A DNA stretch of 64,000 nucleotides from contig OX463838.1 of assembly GCA_949825065.1 (NCBI GenBank), positions 2,086,251-2,150,250 on the forward strand, given 5' to 3'. How positions within the stretch are numbered: position 1 is the stretch's first letter; each line of letters begins with the position of its first letter. The stretch is from Odontocerum albicorne (Eukaryota; Arthropoda; Insecta; Trichoptera; Odontoceridae). Made by a program: the position numbers and the translations under genes. The notes under the pieces are model-generated. The model was not told where the DNA came from and did no database searches. It worked only from the letters and a program-made list of their open reading frames with translations. Of the stretch, positions 17,854 through 28,835 are shown piece after piece.

Positions 17854-18812
17854 TACTAGGTAAGTCCAGAAAGTAAGTGTACTGAATTTTTGTAGGTTAC
17901 AATTTTTTTTATTTAAACAAAAAAATTACGTGGTTACCGTAGTACATATGTAAGCTATTTTTCGACATAGTCGCCATTCCTCTCAATGCAGGTGGTGAAG
18001 CGGGGTATCAACTTTTTGATGCCTTCCTCGAAGTAGTTTCCCGCCAACTCTTCCGTCCACTTCTCCACCTCCTCCTTTACCTCCTCGTCGGTTGAACACC
18101 TTTTTCCACCCATGTGCAGCTTCAGGGAGGTAAAGAGATAGTAATCTGAAGGTGCTAGGTCAGGGGAATGCGCGGGATGGTTCAGGACATCCCATTTAAA
18201 CGAGGCGAGCAGTTCCTTCGTGGCGTTGGCCGTGTGTGGTCTGGCATTGTCGTGCAGCAGGCAGACTCCCTTTGTCAGCATGGCTCTTCTCTTGTTCTGA
18301 ATCACCCTCCGAAATTTTTTTAGGGTCTCACAGTATCTTGCAGAGTTAATGGTCTCCCCTTGAGGCATATATTCAATTAAAATTATGCCTTGACAGTCCC
18401 AAAACAATTTCGTCAATTTCGTCAGTCACAATTGAAGGTCTTCCGCTCCTCTGATCATCATGCACAGACGTACGACCGTTTTTAAACTCGCGACACCACT
18501 TGTACACACTCGTACGATTCATAGCTTTATCACCATATGCAGTTTTCACCTCATTGTAAACCTCACCGGAGGTTTTCCCTTCCAAACGAGATAACGGATG
18601 ACGCCCCGTATTTTGCACTTGGCGGGAGATTGGATTTACATTTTTCACGAAACGTGTTGTCGCGTCGACACTTCTCAACGTACTGACCTCGAACCAGTCT
18701 CGTTGCGGAGGGGAAAGGTCAGGCTACACGGAAGTGTAGCCAACATGTCGAAAAATAAAATCTATCCGGTCGTGAGAGCCTCAGTACACTTACTTTCTGG
18801 ATACGCCTCGTA
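17854..18812 (-). mobile_element. second mariner element (DD34D), internally deleted
   Basis: Terminal repeats share TCCAGAAAGTAAGTGTACTG at the left, and its complement (cagtacacttactttctgga) at the right. TA is at 17854-17855 and 18811-18812. The length is about 960 bp. It is a different lineage from the mariner at 2410, but shows the same kind of internal loss. Confidence 0.88.
17955..18678 (-). pseudogene. mariner transposase with internal deletion
   Basis: The N-terminal helix-turn-helix half ends with RRSVYKWCREF-type residues (TSVYKWCREFKNGRTSVHDD, then RSGRPSIVTDEI). The frame then changes near 18390 to KLFWDCQGIILIEYMPQGE, followed by LLHDNARPHTANATKELLAS and HPAHSPDLAPSDYYLF. The second and third catalytic aspartates are 34 residues apart. 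About 100 residues including the first aspartate are missing. It ends ERNGDYVEK, a typical mariner C-terminus. Confidence 0.88.
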
Positions 18813-19176
18813 TATATACGAGTATAACTGGAATAAAATTAGAAAAGTTCAACTAACTTAATTACACTGAATGTCTGAAAATAGACCGAAACTTGTTCAA
18901 GTTAGCACTAATTAAATGGTTGTTAAAAAAAATGTTAAAACTTATAGTTAAATAAAGAAAAGGGGGTTGTTACGCGCTGTTTATTGGTGAATTAATACCA
19001 CCATGTCAATGGGGCAATAAAACATATATACCCGAAATGGATAGCATAAGAAAATGCTCAGATGACAGTTCAAAACTGTGTTTTGAACCATCTTTGATGT
19101 GTAGAAGTTAAATGTGGAGAAAAATACTGTTAAGAGTCAAATAAATTAGAGGAATACTTGGGTTGGCCAAAACGGA
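18813..19176. other. AT-rich interval, nothing recognised
   Basis: No coding or repeat homology seen. Confidence 0.4.
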
Positions 19177-19450
19177 ATAAAGTGATAAGGGTTGAATATG
19201 AATATTATTAGGCTGATGTGTTGAATAAGGGTTGAATGTGGATATTAGGCTGATGTGTTGAATAAGCGTTGAATGTGGATATTAGGCTGATGTGTTGAAT
19301 AAAGGTTGAATGTGAATATTAGGCTGATGTGTTGAATAAGGGTTGAATGTGAATATTAGACTGATGTGTTGAATAAGGGTTAAATGTGAATATTAGACTG
19401 ATGTGTTGAATAAGGGTTGAATGTGAATATTAGACTGATGTGTTCAATAC
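19177..19450. repeat. tandem array, about 37-bp unit, 7 copies
   Basis: The unit reads gaataagggttgaatgtg followed by atattaggctgatgtgtt. Copies on the left carry aggct and those on the right carry agact, so variants are spatially clustered, as expected from stepwise duplication. Confidence 0.9.
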
Positions 19451-19454
19451 AATG

Positions 19455-19750
19455 AAGAAGAGCATTTTGATATGATTTCGGCATGGTGAACGAATGAATA
19501 AAGAAAATAAAAGTACAGTTCAAATGTGAGTTAAAGGTGTGGTAAAGAAAGACCTAAGAAATTATGGTTCGATATGAATGATATTAAGAAAGAAGGAAAT
19601 ATACGAAGTAGACTAAGTCGTAACAGCTGTATTAGAAGGTGCATGGATGGGAAAGATGCAAAATTTGTGTCGAGATAGGAAAGTCTGGCGCTCCGTCATC
19701 TCTGCCTACCCCATCAGGGATACAGTGTGATGATACCTGTGTATAAATAA
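19455..19750 (+). pseudogene. LINE family 2 C-terminal tail
   Basis: The recovered pieces read KFVSR region then gtctggcgctccgtcatctc. In frame this is VWRSVISAYPIRDTV near the end, the tryptophan/tyrosine-proline signature of RTE-type termini. Frameshifts precede it. Confidence 0.75.
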
Positions 19751-20119
19751 CTAGTTTAAAATATTTTTCATAGTAATTTTTTGTTGCAATAACTATGAAA
19801 AACATTTTCAACTAGTGAAAAATAACCGTGAACATATCTAATATAAATAATTATAATATAATAAAAGTGAAATGTCATTAATTGATGGAAGAAGGAAGAG
19901 ATGATGGCGGGAAAAGGAACATCTGTTATGAAATACGTAAAATTGGTGACATATTTTTTTTTAAGAATATTTTCTAGAATATATTCCGATACTTCGCGTG
20001 TCGTTTTTACTTCCGTCAACAATAATAATATTTACTTAATGATTTTAAGAAACGTATTCGTTTCGATAAACTAAGTATATAGTAATTGTATGCAAACAAG
20101 CGTCGGATTCTTAAGTAGG

Positions 20120-21360
20120 TTATTTTGTACCTGAATAAAACCAGTGTGATTTGCAGTGCCATCTAGAAGTCAGTATACTATAAATCTAAGTAATGTAAGG
20201 TGTTAGGTTATTTTGTATCTGAATAAATCCAGTGTGATTTGAGGTGCCATCTAGAAGTCAGTATACTATAAATCTAAGTAATGTAAGGTGTTAGGTTATT
20301 TTGTATCTGAATAAAACCAGTGTGATTTGCAGTGTCATCTAGAAGTCAGTATAAATCTAAGTAATGTAAGGTTAGGTTATTTTGTATCTGAATAAAACCA
20401 GTGCGATTTGCAGTGTCATCTAGAAGTCAGTATAAATCTAAGTAATGTAAGGTTAGGTTTGGTTAGGTTATTTTGTATCTGAATAAAACCAGTGTGATTT
20501 GCAGTGCCATCTAGAAGTCAGTATAAATCTAAGTAATGTAAGGTTAGGTTATTTTGTATCCGAATAAAACCAGTGTGATTTGCAGTGCCATCTAGAAGTC
20601 AGTATAAATCTAAGTAATGTAAGGTTAGGTTATTTTGTATCCGAATAAAACCAGTGTGATTTGCAGTGCCATCTAGAAGTCAGTATAAATCCAAGTAATG
20701 TAAGGTTAGGTTATTTTGTATCCGAATAAAACCAGTGTGATTTGCAGTGCCATCTAGAAGTCAGTATAAATCTAAGTAATGTAAGGTTAGGTTATTTTGT
20801 ATCCGAATAAAACCGGTGTGATTTGCAGTGCCATCTAGAAGTCAGTATAAATCTAAGTAATGTAAGGTTAGGTTATTTTGTATCCGAATAAAACCAGTGT
20901 GATTTGCAGTGCCATCTAGAAGTCAGTATAAATCTAAGTAATGTAAGGTTAGGTTATTTTGTATCCGAATAAAACCAGTGTGATTTGCAGTGCCATCTAG
21001 AAGTCAGTATAAATCTAAGTAATGTAAGGTTAGGTTATTTTGTATCCGAATAAAACCAGTGTGATTTGCAGTGCCATCTAGAAGTCAGTATAAATCTAAG
21101 TAATGTAAGGTTAGGTTATTTTGTTTCCGAATAAAACCAGTGAGATTTGCAGTGCCATCTAGAAGTCAGTATAAATCTAAGTAATGTAAGGTTAGGTTAT
21201 TTTGTATCCGAATAAAACCAGTGAGATTTGCAGTGCCATCTAGAAGTCAGTATAAATCTAAGTAATGTAAGGTTAGGTTATTATGTATCCGAATAAAACC
21301 AGTGAGATTTGCAGTGCCATCTAGAAGTCAGTATAAATCTAAGTAATGTGAGGTTAGGTT
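20120..21360. repeat. tandem array, 81-bp unit, about 15 copies
   Basis: The unit contains attttgtatccgaataaaac, gtgatttgcagtgccatcta, gaagtcagtataaatctaag and taatgtaaggttaggtt. Spacing is 81 bp in the body. The first two or three units are longer (about 92 bp, with tatactataaatc and gtgttaggtt) and the last three carry gtgagattt, so ends differ from the core. The aggttaggttt junctions resemble the arthropod TTAGG telomere repeat, but only one or two times per unit. Confidence 0.95.
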
Positions 21361-21807
21361 TTAAGTTGGATCAATTGCGCACAATTTCATTTAAATATTT
21401 ATTGGCCCAGATTCTTGGAAATACCTTTTTTCTTTATTTAAGAACATTTTCCTCGTTGGATTACTCTGCCAGCCAGACATTACCTTTATTTGCAATAAAT
21501 TCTCCGTCTTGTATGGGCCTATGGAGCATTGCGCGACGTAAATTAAAAACAAAAAAAAAACTTTATTTAAGCCCGCTAGACATGTCACTATATTCCACAA
21601 AATTTATATTTTGACAGCTTTAATTTCGTTGTCTGATTATAAAAACAGTGGATATTGTTTTGAGGCTCGTATCGACCGTGGAAAAAATAAATATATATAT
21701 AAAATGTGTTCCATAAAAATGCATATATGATACACATGTATGAAAAACATGCAAGATATTTTTGGAAAATTTTTAACATTTCAACTTTTGATAAATTCTG
21801 TGACTTA

Positions 21808-22128
21808 ATTGGGTTCTTCAAAGAGCCAAAGTTGATAGAGTGTTGCTGACTAATATTAAAATCCGAAAGGTTTCCTATTTGGGTCATGTACTTAGAGAAG
21901 CAAAGTACAAATTACTGCACCTGATCATCCAAGACAAAGTAGAAGGCCGAAGAGGTGTTGGCAGGAGGTAAATCTCCTGGCTCTGCAATATACGTGATTG
22001 GACTGGCATAAGGGTCGTTGGAGATCTTTTTCAAGCTGCCGGGGACAAGGATGTCTACTCTCAGGTAATATTCAACGTTGAGGGGACCTGACATGACACT
22101 GGGAAGAAGAAGAATTGGTATGGTACCT
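21808..22128 (+). pseudogene. LINE C-terminal tail (family 4)
   Basis: The frame reads VLQRAKVDRVLLTNIKIRKV, then SYLGHVLREAKYKLLHLII and EGRRGVGRR, then a stop and ISWLCNIRDWTGIR. Nearly the same protein occurs at 34678-35110, where it extends further upstream. It ends near gaagaagaagaa. Confidence 0.85.
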
Positions 22129-22134
22129 ATTTTC

Positions 22135-22305
22135 CAAGCTAGGGGCTGCGAGTCAACATCCGCTGGTGCCCGATATTTTTAAAAAGGGTACTAGTCTAGA
22201 TTTCAGTCAAGGCCTTTTTAAAACCTTCCAGGTTGGTTGGAAGAGATTGTCCCATTGCGATAAACCCGACCGGTTATAATATATACAGCAAAAGTGAAAA
22301 AATGA
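22135..22305 (+). mobile_element. SINE 3' half
   Basis: The body (gtactagtctagatttcagt) and tail (ccaggttggttggaagagat, then tgcgataaacccgaccgg) match the SINE family. The tRNA head is reduced to a remnant (tcaacatccgctggtgccc). Confidence 0.7.
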
Positions 22306-23060
22306 ATTTTGATTTCCACGAGAAGTATCCTTGATTTTCATTAAAACTGTTATTATAAATTGTTGAAAATAATATAGAAAACTTTTTTGTTATTTTAACT
22401 GTGAATGAGATATTTGCATAAGTCTGTAAAATACTGTGTAGTATCGTAAATTAAATAAATAAATTAATTGTTTAATATTTTAGAATAGAGTTCTACAAAG
22501 TTCAAGTGGAATCCTTTGATAAATAAAAATAAAAGGTTTATTTTCATCGTTTGATGTTATAATAAATTTGGTAAAATTTCTTTAGATATAAATAATTGTA
22601 ATAAAATCAATTCAAATAAATATATATTGATTTATCTATAACGGAAGTAATAACTGACCATATTAGAAAAGAAACAATGGCTTCTCGAATTTCCATTTAA
22701 GACTTGGCATGCAAGTAGCGGCGATAATTAAATTATAGACCACACACGCGATGTATCAAATAACACTTTTATTATAACATTAAAACGAACGAGTGATAAT
22801 TTGGTATTGTTTGTTTTTCATAAGGCGGTAATTAATCATATCTCACTACATCACTCGTGTCGCAGTACTTTTAATACGTTTTATTTTTCGTAAGTGTAGA
22901 CAATACTTTCCAAACAGAATAAATATCAAAACAAATGGCCACCTGCACGATCTCAAAGATACATATTGTATCGGACGTGTGTCGTCACCCTTGTGTGTGT
23001 GTATGTGGTATAAGGGAAAAAGACATCTATGTGTAGATCTGTATATAAAACGTTAACTTA
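22306..23060. other. AT-rich interval, no recognised feature
   Basis: Nothing coding. A homeodomain-like cluster of TAAT motifs is present, but it is expected at this base composition. Confidence 0.4.
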
Positions 23061-23470
23061 TATTTATATGTAAAATGTTTGTTTGACTCCGATCGCGTTC
23101 GCGACCGCACTGGAAATAAGTGACTTGCGGGGCGGTGCGATCAGAGAAGGTCGGGGTCCAGTCGGCGTAAGCAGGGCCCAAAACCCCGAAAGTTGTTGTA
23201 TTTCGCGGGCAATGGGCGCTTGTGACGGCCGACTGACCATTAATATAGAGGGCCCCCTGATTTTGGAAATATTAATACTTCTCAGTAACAACCGACTTTT
23301 ACTTGAGACCCGCTACCCTACTTCGACTGCCTGAGAGGAATCTCTCCCTGCTCTTCTTCTTCTTCTTCTACTGGATCTTCGCTACGGAATTCGCTACCTC
23401 GATTCTCTGAGCGCTACGCGGCAACCAACGTGCCTATCTACAGTATTTGTACCCGCACGGTACACATATA
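23061..23470. other. GC-richer unclassified block
   Basis: G+C rises at 23080-23260 (gcgttcgcgaccgcactg and similar). The right half (gcctgagaggaatctctccc, then tacagtatttgtacccgcac) is loosely similar to 40475-40600 (cctcagaggaatctcttcac, then tacagttatttgtaccggtg), so it is probably a dispersed repeat, possibly an LTR or 3' end. No element ends were found. Confidence 0.4.
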
Positions 23471-23479
23471 TACATGTTA

Positions 23480-23930
23480 TCACGCCGTCTCCCTGTCTAG
23501 GTAGGCAAAGAGGACAAAAAGTCATAGTTTCCTATCACTACACACATCTTTCATCTATTCTCTTTATTTTGATACTTTTCTATCACCATGATTATGGATT
23601 TCGGAACATTCATTCTCAGATCTTTCTCTTTACCATCTCTTATACAATTCGCTTATCAGACTTAACAATTTATTATCATTCTCTGTTAACACTACCATGT
23701 CATCAGCATACAACGATCCGCACACGTTTTAATTTGACATTTGAATGCCACCCGTTTACCTTTGTAGTTCCTTCACCTAACCCTTTAGATTTGTCTATGT
23801 AAATATTAAACAACCAGGGCAACATGACATATCCTTGCTTTACTGCTTTTCAAATATTAAACCACTCAGTCAATATACCGTTCACTATAATACATGCTCT
23901 ACGTTCAAAATATAATTCAAACAAAATTAT
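23480..23930 (-). pseudogene. LINE reverse transcriptase fragment (family 2)
   Basis: The complement gives KQGYVMLPWLFNIYID, the conserved QG..SP.LFN.Y region, and then YADDMVVLTENDNKLLSL, the catalytic box. It is followed at the left end by the family 2 tail (complement of atcacgccgtctccctgtct). Several frameshifts and stops are present. Confidence 0.8.
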
Positions 23931-24374
23931 GATAATATTTTTACAAATATCGCGTTAAGTAATAAACGTAGTAAGGTCCAAAAATCTTCTGCTCAATAAT
24001 ATAAAAAAAGTAACAGAATGCATTTTTTTTTTAAATTTAGTAATTTGTAGTTAAATATTTTTTTAGAACGATGAATTAATTTTTCAACACTACTGAAAAT
24101 ATATTTCAGAAGTTTCAGGAAAGCTTTTGCCGGTCTTAATGGACGTTTTGCTTAAGCGAAACTGTGTAGCCCAATATATCAATGTGAAATATGACAAGGA
24201 AGATTCTCCGCAGACAACATTTAGAAATCGTTTAATTTGTTGACAGCTTTTACCTTTTTTTTTAAATAAACATAATAATCGTGCGATATTGAAATGTTAA
24301 CATTTTAGAATATAACGAAACAACACGTCTACATTCATCTAATCATGCTTCCTCGTTTAGTAAGGCTTTATACT
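23931..24374. other. AT-rich interval, no recognised feature
   Basis: No motif or shared repeat noticed. Confidence 0.35.
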
Positions 24375-24560
24375 CGTCAGAATTGTATTTATTGGTCCTG
24401 ACAGGTTTATCTTAGTGCTACATAATTTCTCGTACCTTCTGTATTGAATTTCTTTATATGTGACCGAACCATTTCAATGCTTCTATTTTTATTTTAAGCA
24501 CTGAATCTTCAGTCAATCCGCAGTATTTTTCAATGTCGTAATTCCTTATTCGATCATACG
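24375..24560 (-). pseudogene. LINE C-terminal fragment
   Basis: The complement reads NYDIEKYCGLTEDSVLKIKI and then EALKWFGHI, the W.GH motif that follows the palm in RTE-like LINEs. It is broken afterwards. Confidence 0.65.
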
Positions 24561-24718
24561 TCGTTTTTCAATAAATTTAACATAACGCTCTCATTTTAAT
24601 TTTTTTTTGCAATTACCAATTAAGACAAAGGTTGAGAGAGAAACGATTTTCATATTGTTTTCGAAAACACTTAATCAATTTATACTTAAAAACAATGAAA
24701 AATGATTAATGAAATAAA

Positions 24719-24778
24719 ATATTGAGAATTTTTTCACAAATATACTATTTTATTTGTCTTGGTAAAATTCTCAATAAA
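24719..24778. repeat. short inverted repeat
   Basis: tattgagaatttttt and its near complement aaaattctcaata are separated by about 30 bp. It could form a hairpin; significance unknown. Confidence 0.4.
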
Positions 24779-24954
24779 ATCTAGATTTAATCCCAACTTA
24801 AAATTGGAGAGCTGAAGGGGAGAACACATACATACAATTTAATAAAAAAAGAATTAAATAATTGTTCAATATTGTGGTGACATTGTTTTTTTATTAAATA
24901 AAAAATATTTTAAATTTTATCAACATGTCACATTATGAGTCAACTGCTTAGGAG

Positions 24955-25312
24955 GTCGGTAGGAGTATCACTAAAATATACAATTAAGAGCTCACGCATT
25001 CGTGGTAGCCCGGGAGTCACTGAGATAAACAGTAAGCTGGAAGAGTGACAGCTGAGATCGTACGGTCACATAAGACGGAGACCACCAGACCATACGGTAA
25101 ATCAGGTAATGTCTGTGGATCTTCCTCGACAGCCGTTCAGAGTAAGACCAAATAACTCCTGGATGACTCAATGCTCCAAAATCCTGCAGACAAACGGCCT
25201 AGATGAAAGCGACACCCAGAACCGAAGAACATACAGCCTGAGAACGAGAAGAGCCGACCCCAACAGTCTACCTAAGCAATGATTTGAGACAGTGCCAGGA
25301 AGAAGAAGTCAT
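24955..25312 (+). pseudogene. LINE family 1 3' tail, diverged
   Basis: The pieces agctcacgcattcgtggtag, gtcactgagataaacagtaa and gagaacgagaagagccgacc match the C-terminal tail of the family seen at 4779 and 50700 (RIRGS, TEINS and RTRRADPNS). Many substitutions and a stop make it the oldest copy of the four. Confidence 0.8.
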
Positions 25313-25690
25313 ATTATGAGTCAACTAGTCAAGAACTCACGATGAAGCTTGTAGGTAAAGGAAAGAGCTATAAAATGACAAGTGTTGATAAAACACAAAG
25401 TGTGTTAAGTACGAGTATATGGAAATGATTAAAATATATCTGAAAAACGACACTTATTCTAACATTATGAAAACGATCTCAAGACTGAGATATGAACGAA
25501 ATTTTTCTTTGAAATAACTTAACTAGCGAACTTTTCCCAAATTTCTAAAGTAAGTTTTTTCGCTCTACTTTAGTTAAAGTGGTCGAAATAGTTCGCAAAT
25601 AGTTTCGCATATTTTTAAATATAAAAAAGGCCATATTTTTTTATTTCCACTCGGAATTCAGCCTTTATGATTCTACTTACTTATTTATTT
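25313..25690. other. AT-rich interval, no recognised feature
   Basis: No coding or shared repeat seen. Confidence 0.35.
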
Positions 25691-25699
25691 GTATGGCAC

Positions 25700-25965
25700 T
25701 CCTCAAGGAAGATCGCTGAACAAAGCCTTCCTTACAGGGGTACTATACTGCTGCAAGGAAGGCTCTATTCAGGGATTTGATAGGGCGAAGGACAGCAAGG
25801 AAACCAAAACTGAGATGGTTAGATGACGTGACAGAGAACTGCCGCACACCGTTTATAACCAATTGGAAAAGGGACGTTGCTGAGAGAGATAGGTGGCAGA
25901 AAATCCTGCAGGAAGCCAAGGCTCATCTTGGGTTGCAGAGCTGATGATGATAATGATTATGTTCC
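25700..25965 (+). pseudogene. LINE C-terminal tail with GAT-type tail
   Basis: The frame reads RTARKPKLRWLDDVTENCRT, then WKRDVAERDRWQKILQEAK and AHLGLQS before a stop. This is the same kind of terminus as the 504-codon element (RPKLRWMDGVQND). It ends gctgatgatgataatgat, the expected trinucleotide tail. Confidence 0.8.
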
Positions 25966-26039
25966 TTCTCAACATATCTTAAATGGCGATGCGGACACGT
26001 TGAAAAATGTAGCTGAGAGACAACATTGTAAAATATAGC

Positions 26040-26175
26040 CTTGATATAAGGCACAAAGGTTGGTCGATTTTTCTTCCCGGTACATTTTTTTCATGATTTA
26101 GACCACTTGCCGTTGACTTGTTTTCCGTAGACCCCCTGCCTGCCTAATAATGAATTTTCCTTAACTTCTTAACTT
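26040..26175. other. possible relic shared with 27140-27350
   Basis: The motif tagaccccctgc occurs at about 26131 and 27277 in otherwise dissimilar sequence. Both also carry a gtagacc/tagaccac word. They could be the remains of one old transposon; too little remains to classify. Confidence 0.3.
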
Positions 26176-26283
26176 CAAATGTGTTTTTACAGCTCACACA
26201 GTGCTGTTCACTTTGATAAGGTTTTTTATAGAGTGGACAATTGTAAAAACAGAAAAACATGTACAATTTTTATTCATACCTTT

Positions 26284-26896
26284 ATTGTAATTTATTTTTA
26301 ACAAACACTGTTTATTCCACTTTTTTTATGACGGTATAACCCTACCGGTTTCAAGGCTTTCACCTCATCTTCAGGGGAGCGTAAACAAGACTAAATGCTG
26401 TTCGGACTGGCACCGATATAGACACCTCAACGGATGGAGGCGGGAGGGGTGAGAGGAAGGCTAGGTATAATTTCGGCCAAGAGCGGGGAGATTTTAGGGA
26501 GATAACTATTCAACAGATGCTCTGATCGGTATACTGACTTAGAAATTTCTAGGGCCTTCAATCTGTCCAATCTATTTCCGTTGCCGCTAATATGTAAGAA
26601 TTTGGCATCATCGATAGAAAAAGTATGATGTGAAGTATGAGCTCTTGGCCGAAATTATACCTAGCCTTCCTCTCACCCCTCCCGCCTCCATCCGTTGAAG
26701 TGTCTATATCGGTGCCAGTCCGAACAGCATTTAGTCTTGTTTACGCTCCCCTGAAGATGAGGTGAAAGCCTTGAAACCGGTAGGGTTATACCGTCATAAA
26801 AAAAGTGGAATAAACAGTGTTTGTTAAAAATAAATTACAATGTCTTTAAACCTCCACAACGTTAATGCCTTAACTATAAACAACATACCTTTATTG
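26284..26896. mobile_element. foldback Penelope-like element, 201-bp arms, 13-bp TSD
   Basis: CATACCTTTATTG is present at 26275-26287 and 26884-26896. Arms 26284-26484 and 26641-26841 are near-perfect inverted repeats with one visible mismatch (cacctcaacgg against cacttcaacgg), around a 156-bp loop. Each arm holds the PLE terminus, the hammerhead-like core and the C-terminal coding tail. The loop is a fragment of the coding tail in one orientation. The right side adds the family end cataaacaa-type terminus (taactataaacaa). Confidence 0.9.
26751..26796 (+). ncRNA. candidate hammerhead-like ribozyme core in PLE terminus
   Basis: The segment contains CTGAAGA (fits CUGANGA), then tgaggtgaaagccttGAAA, a short stem II (GAGG/CCTT), and GAAAC. 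It is followed by a hairpin (CGGTA, loop gggtta, TACCG) ending GTC, the place for the cleavage triplet. PLE termini are known to carry hammerhead ribozymes. Misfits: one extra U after the core, a bulged C in stem III, and no obvious stem I next to the cleavage site. The same segment lies at 26329-26374, 709-754, 7925-7970, 13306-13351 and 28867-28912. Confidence 0.4.
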
Positions 26897-27134
26897 AAAA
26901 TACACAAAATGCAAGCAAATATTTGGCTTTGGAACGAAATAAATCAAAACCTAGTAAAATTCTTACATAAAATGAATACACAAATAATACTGTTAATGAG
27001 AGGGGTGGACCTGATGCTCTGATAGCAATGGTTCAATATTTGGCTTCAAATTAGTGAGGTATAGTCTTAAATCTCCACGTTCAATGATTTGCATTTGATT
27101 TCTTTATATAAGTATTTTCTATGTCTAATATAAG

Positions 27135-27350
27135 TATTATGTACACACAATCTGTGTTAGGTGTAATAAGACATTTACGGTACGCCTAAATATTGATGAG
27201 GATCTGCTTAAATGGGATCCGCTCACGTGGACCACATTTACATCCCGTGCACCCCCAATTTCCTTTCTCGCTGACATAGACCCCCTGCAAGTCGAAATCG
27301 ACCCTTGGAGGTCCATATAGACCACTTTGGGAATCTTTGATTTAGAAGAT
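27135..27350. other. unclassified block, possible hAT-like relic
   Basis: It contains ctcacgtggaccacatttac and gtccatatagaccactttgg, words common in decayed hAT-type elements. Terminal repeats and a target duplication were not found. Confidence 0.3.
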
Positions 27351-27449
27351 CGAAATGTTGGTCATCTTTTAAACAAGTTGGCCACAGTTAAGGCAGAAAT
27401 TTTGACGCTTAAATTTGATATTGACCTTTTTTTGTTTATCGACTATCCA

Positions 27450-27610
27450 CGGCCTGCTGGTAAACTTAATCAATAAGACACCCAGGGTTGCTGGTTCAAT
27501 TCCCGACGGTGTCCATTTTAAAAATAAAACCGTCTTTTAGTCGAGTTTTTAATTAAGACCCCTCATTTTTCTGGTTAGTCGGAACCGATTGTTACAGAGA
27601 AAACATATAA
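27450..27610 (+). mobile_element. tRNA-derived SINE copy
   Basis: Head ggcctgctggtaaacttaat, box B ggttcaattcccgac, body ttagtcgagtttttaattaa and tail tttctggttagtcgg follow the family order. It is moderately diverged. Confidence 0.65.
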
Positions 27611-27802
27611 GGATATCTTAATTATAGTACGAGAGCATGTGTTCACTAATGTGTGTGTTCACTATTTCATAATATGAATAAGATCTAAAAGAATGCCCTA
27701 AAGGCCTACGTGCCTCCATGAAAGAAGGTGAAAAAAAAAGAAGAGAGATTAAATGGGAATTGTGGAAATTCTAATATTTGTTACATACTTTTCTTGTCAT
27801 GT

Positions 27803-27985
27803 AGGCACGAGCCGTGAAAGCGGCACATCCCGACGGCTTGTCCCATGAGTCCGCTACCTTGAGGGGGCGGAATGCCCTCGGGGCGGAGCGCCCCTGCTCT
27901 GCGCGTACGGCCCTTGCCAGGCCATCGGGGCCTACAGGGCCCCACTCAAAGCCGTCAGCGGAGTCGCCGTGAAGAAATACATGGA
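27803..27985. other. GC-rich block of unknown origin
   Basis: A sharply bounded segment rich in G+C (for example cggggcggagcgcccctg), with GACGGCTT near its left and AAGCCGTC near its right end as an 8-bp inverted repeat. No open frame of note and no rRNA or tRNA signature that I can recognise. Possibly an uncharacterised short transposon. Confidence 0.4.
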
Positions 27986-28835
27986 GTACGAAGACAGACC
28001 ATTAATTGCTGCATTTGGATTCACTTGTAAACTATCACGAATTCAAATTCACGAGTAAGTTATCACGCATTTGGTACAACTTATAAGCTTTTACGCATTT
28101 GAGTTCATTTGTAAACTAGCATGTATTTGAGTTCACTTGTAAGGTATCATGTATTTGGATTCACTTGCTATCACATAATTGAAAGCGTTAATAAGTTTTC
28201 AAAAACTCACCAATGCCAATAGTTAACGTTGAGTTTTGACTGAGTTTATTTAAATTCATAAGAAATTAGAAATGATGATACTTATTTTTAACAAATATGT
28301 TATGGTTTGTATAACGTGTAGTTATACCTTAGACTTGTAAGAAAAATACTGAATTTTTAGAACTAATTTGTATTCGTTAACATTTTTTGTTTCATTATTT
28401 TAGCTTAAAATTATCAAAATAATTTTCATTTGCAAAAATTGACTAATTTCTTTGACTTATTTGTAACTTATTATATTTTTAAAGCACTTACGAAATCACT
28501 GGAATCCGTGAAGATTCTTATTTGCACTATTTGTATCTCGGGTCGGGATTTCATAGTCAGTTTTATAAGGTTACCTTGAAACTATCACAATGAACGGAGA
28601 GGTTGAATGCATTTGATGCAGGAGCACATAATAGTGGACTTATAAAAATGTTATGAATTCATCTATTTAAACTTTTCCTTATGGTTCAAAGCTGAAACCG
28701 GTGAAACTTTGTAACTTCAGTAAGTAATGTAAAAAAATAAGTATTTTACTTGAACTTCTCAGAAAAGAGAAAATCAAGTAAATTTCAAAGATTCTTAAAT
28801 GTTAAAAAAAATAAGCATTTGATTTTGTAATTTAT
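27986..28835. other. AT-rich interval with degenerate short repeats
   Basis: The motif tgagttcacttgtaa and variants (ttcacttgtaaactatcacg) recur several times at 28018-28175, a degenerate tandem repeat of about 40 bp. The rest is unremarkable. Confidence 0.45.

Noticed and set aside
20120..21360. telomeric TTAGG tract
   Set aside because: Only one or two near-TTAGG words per 81-bp unit, not a tandem telomere repeat.
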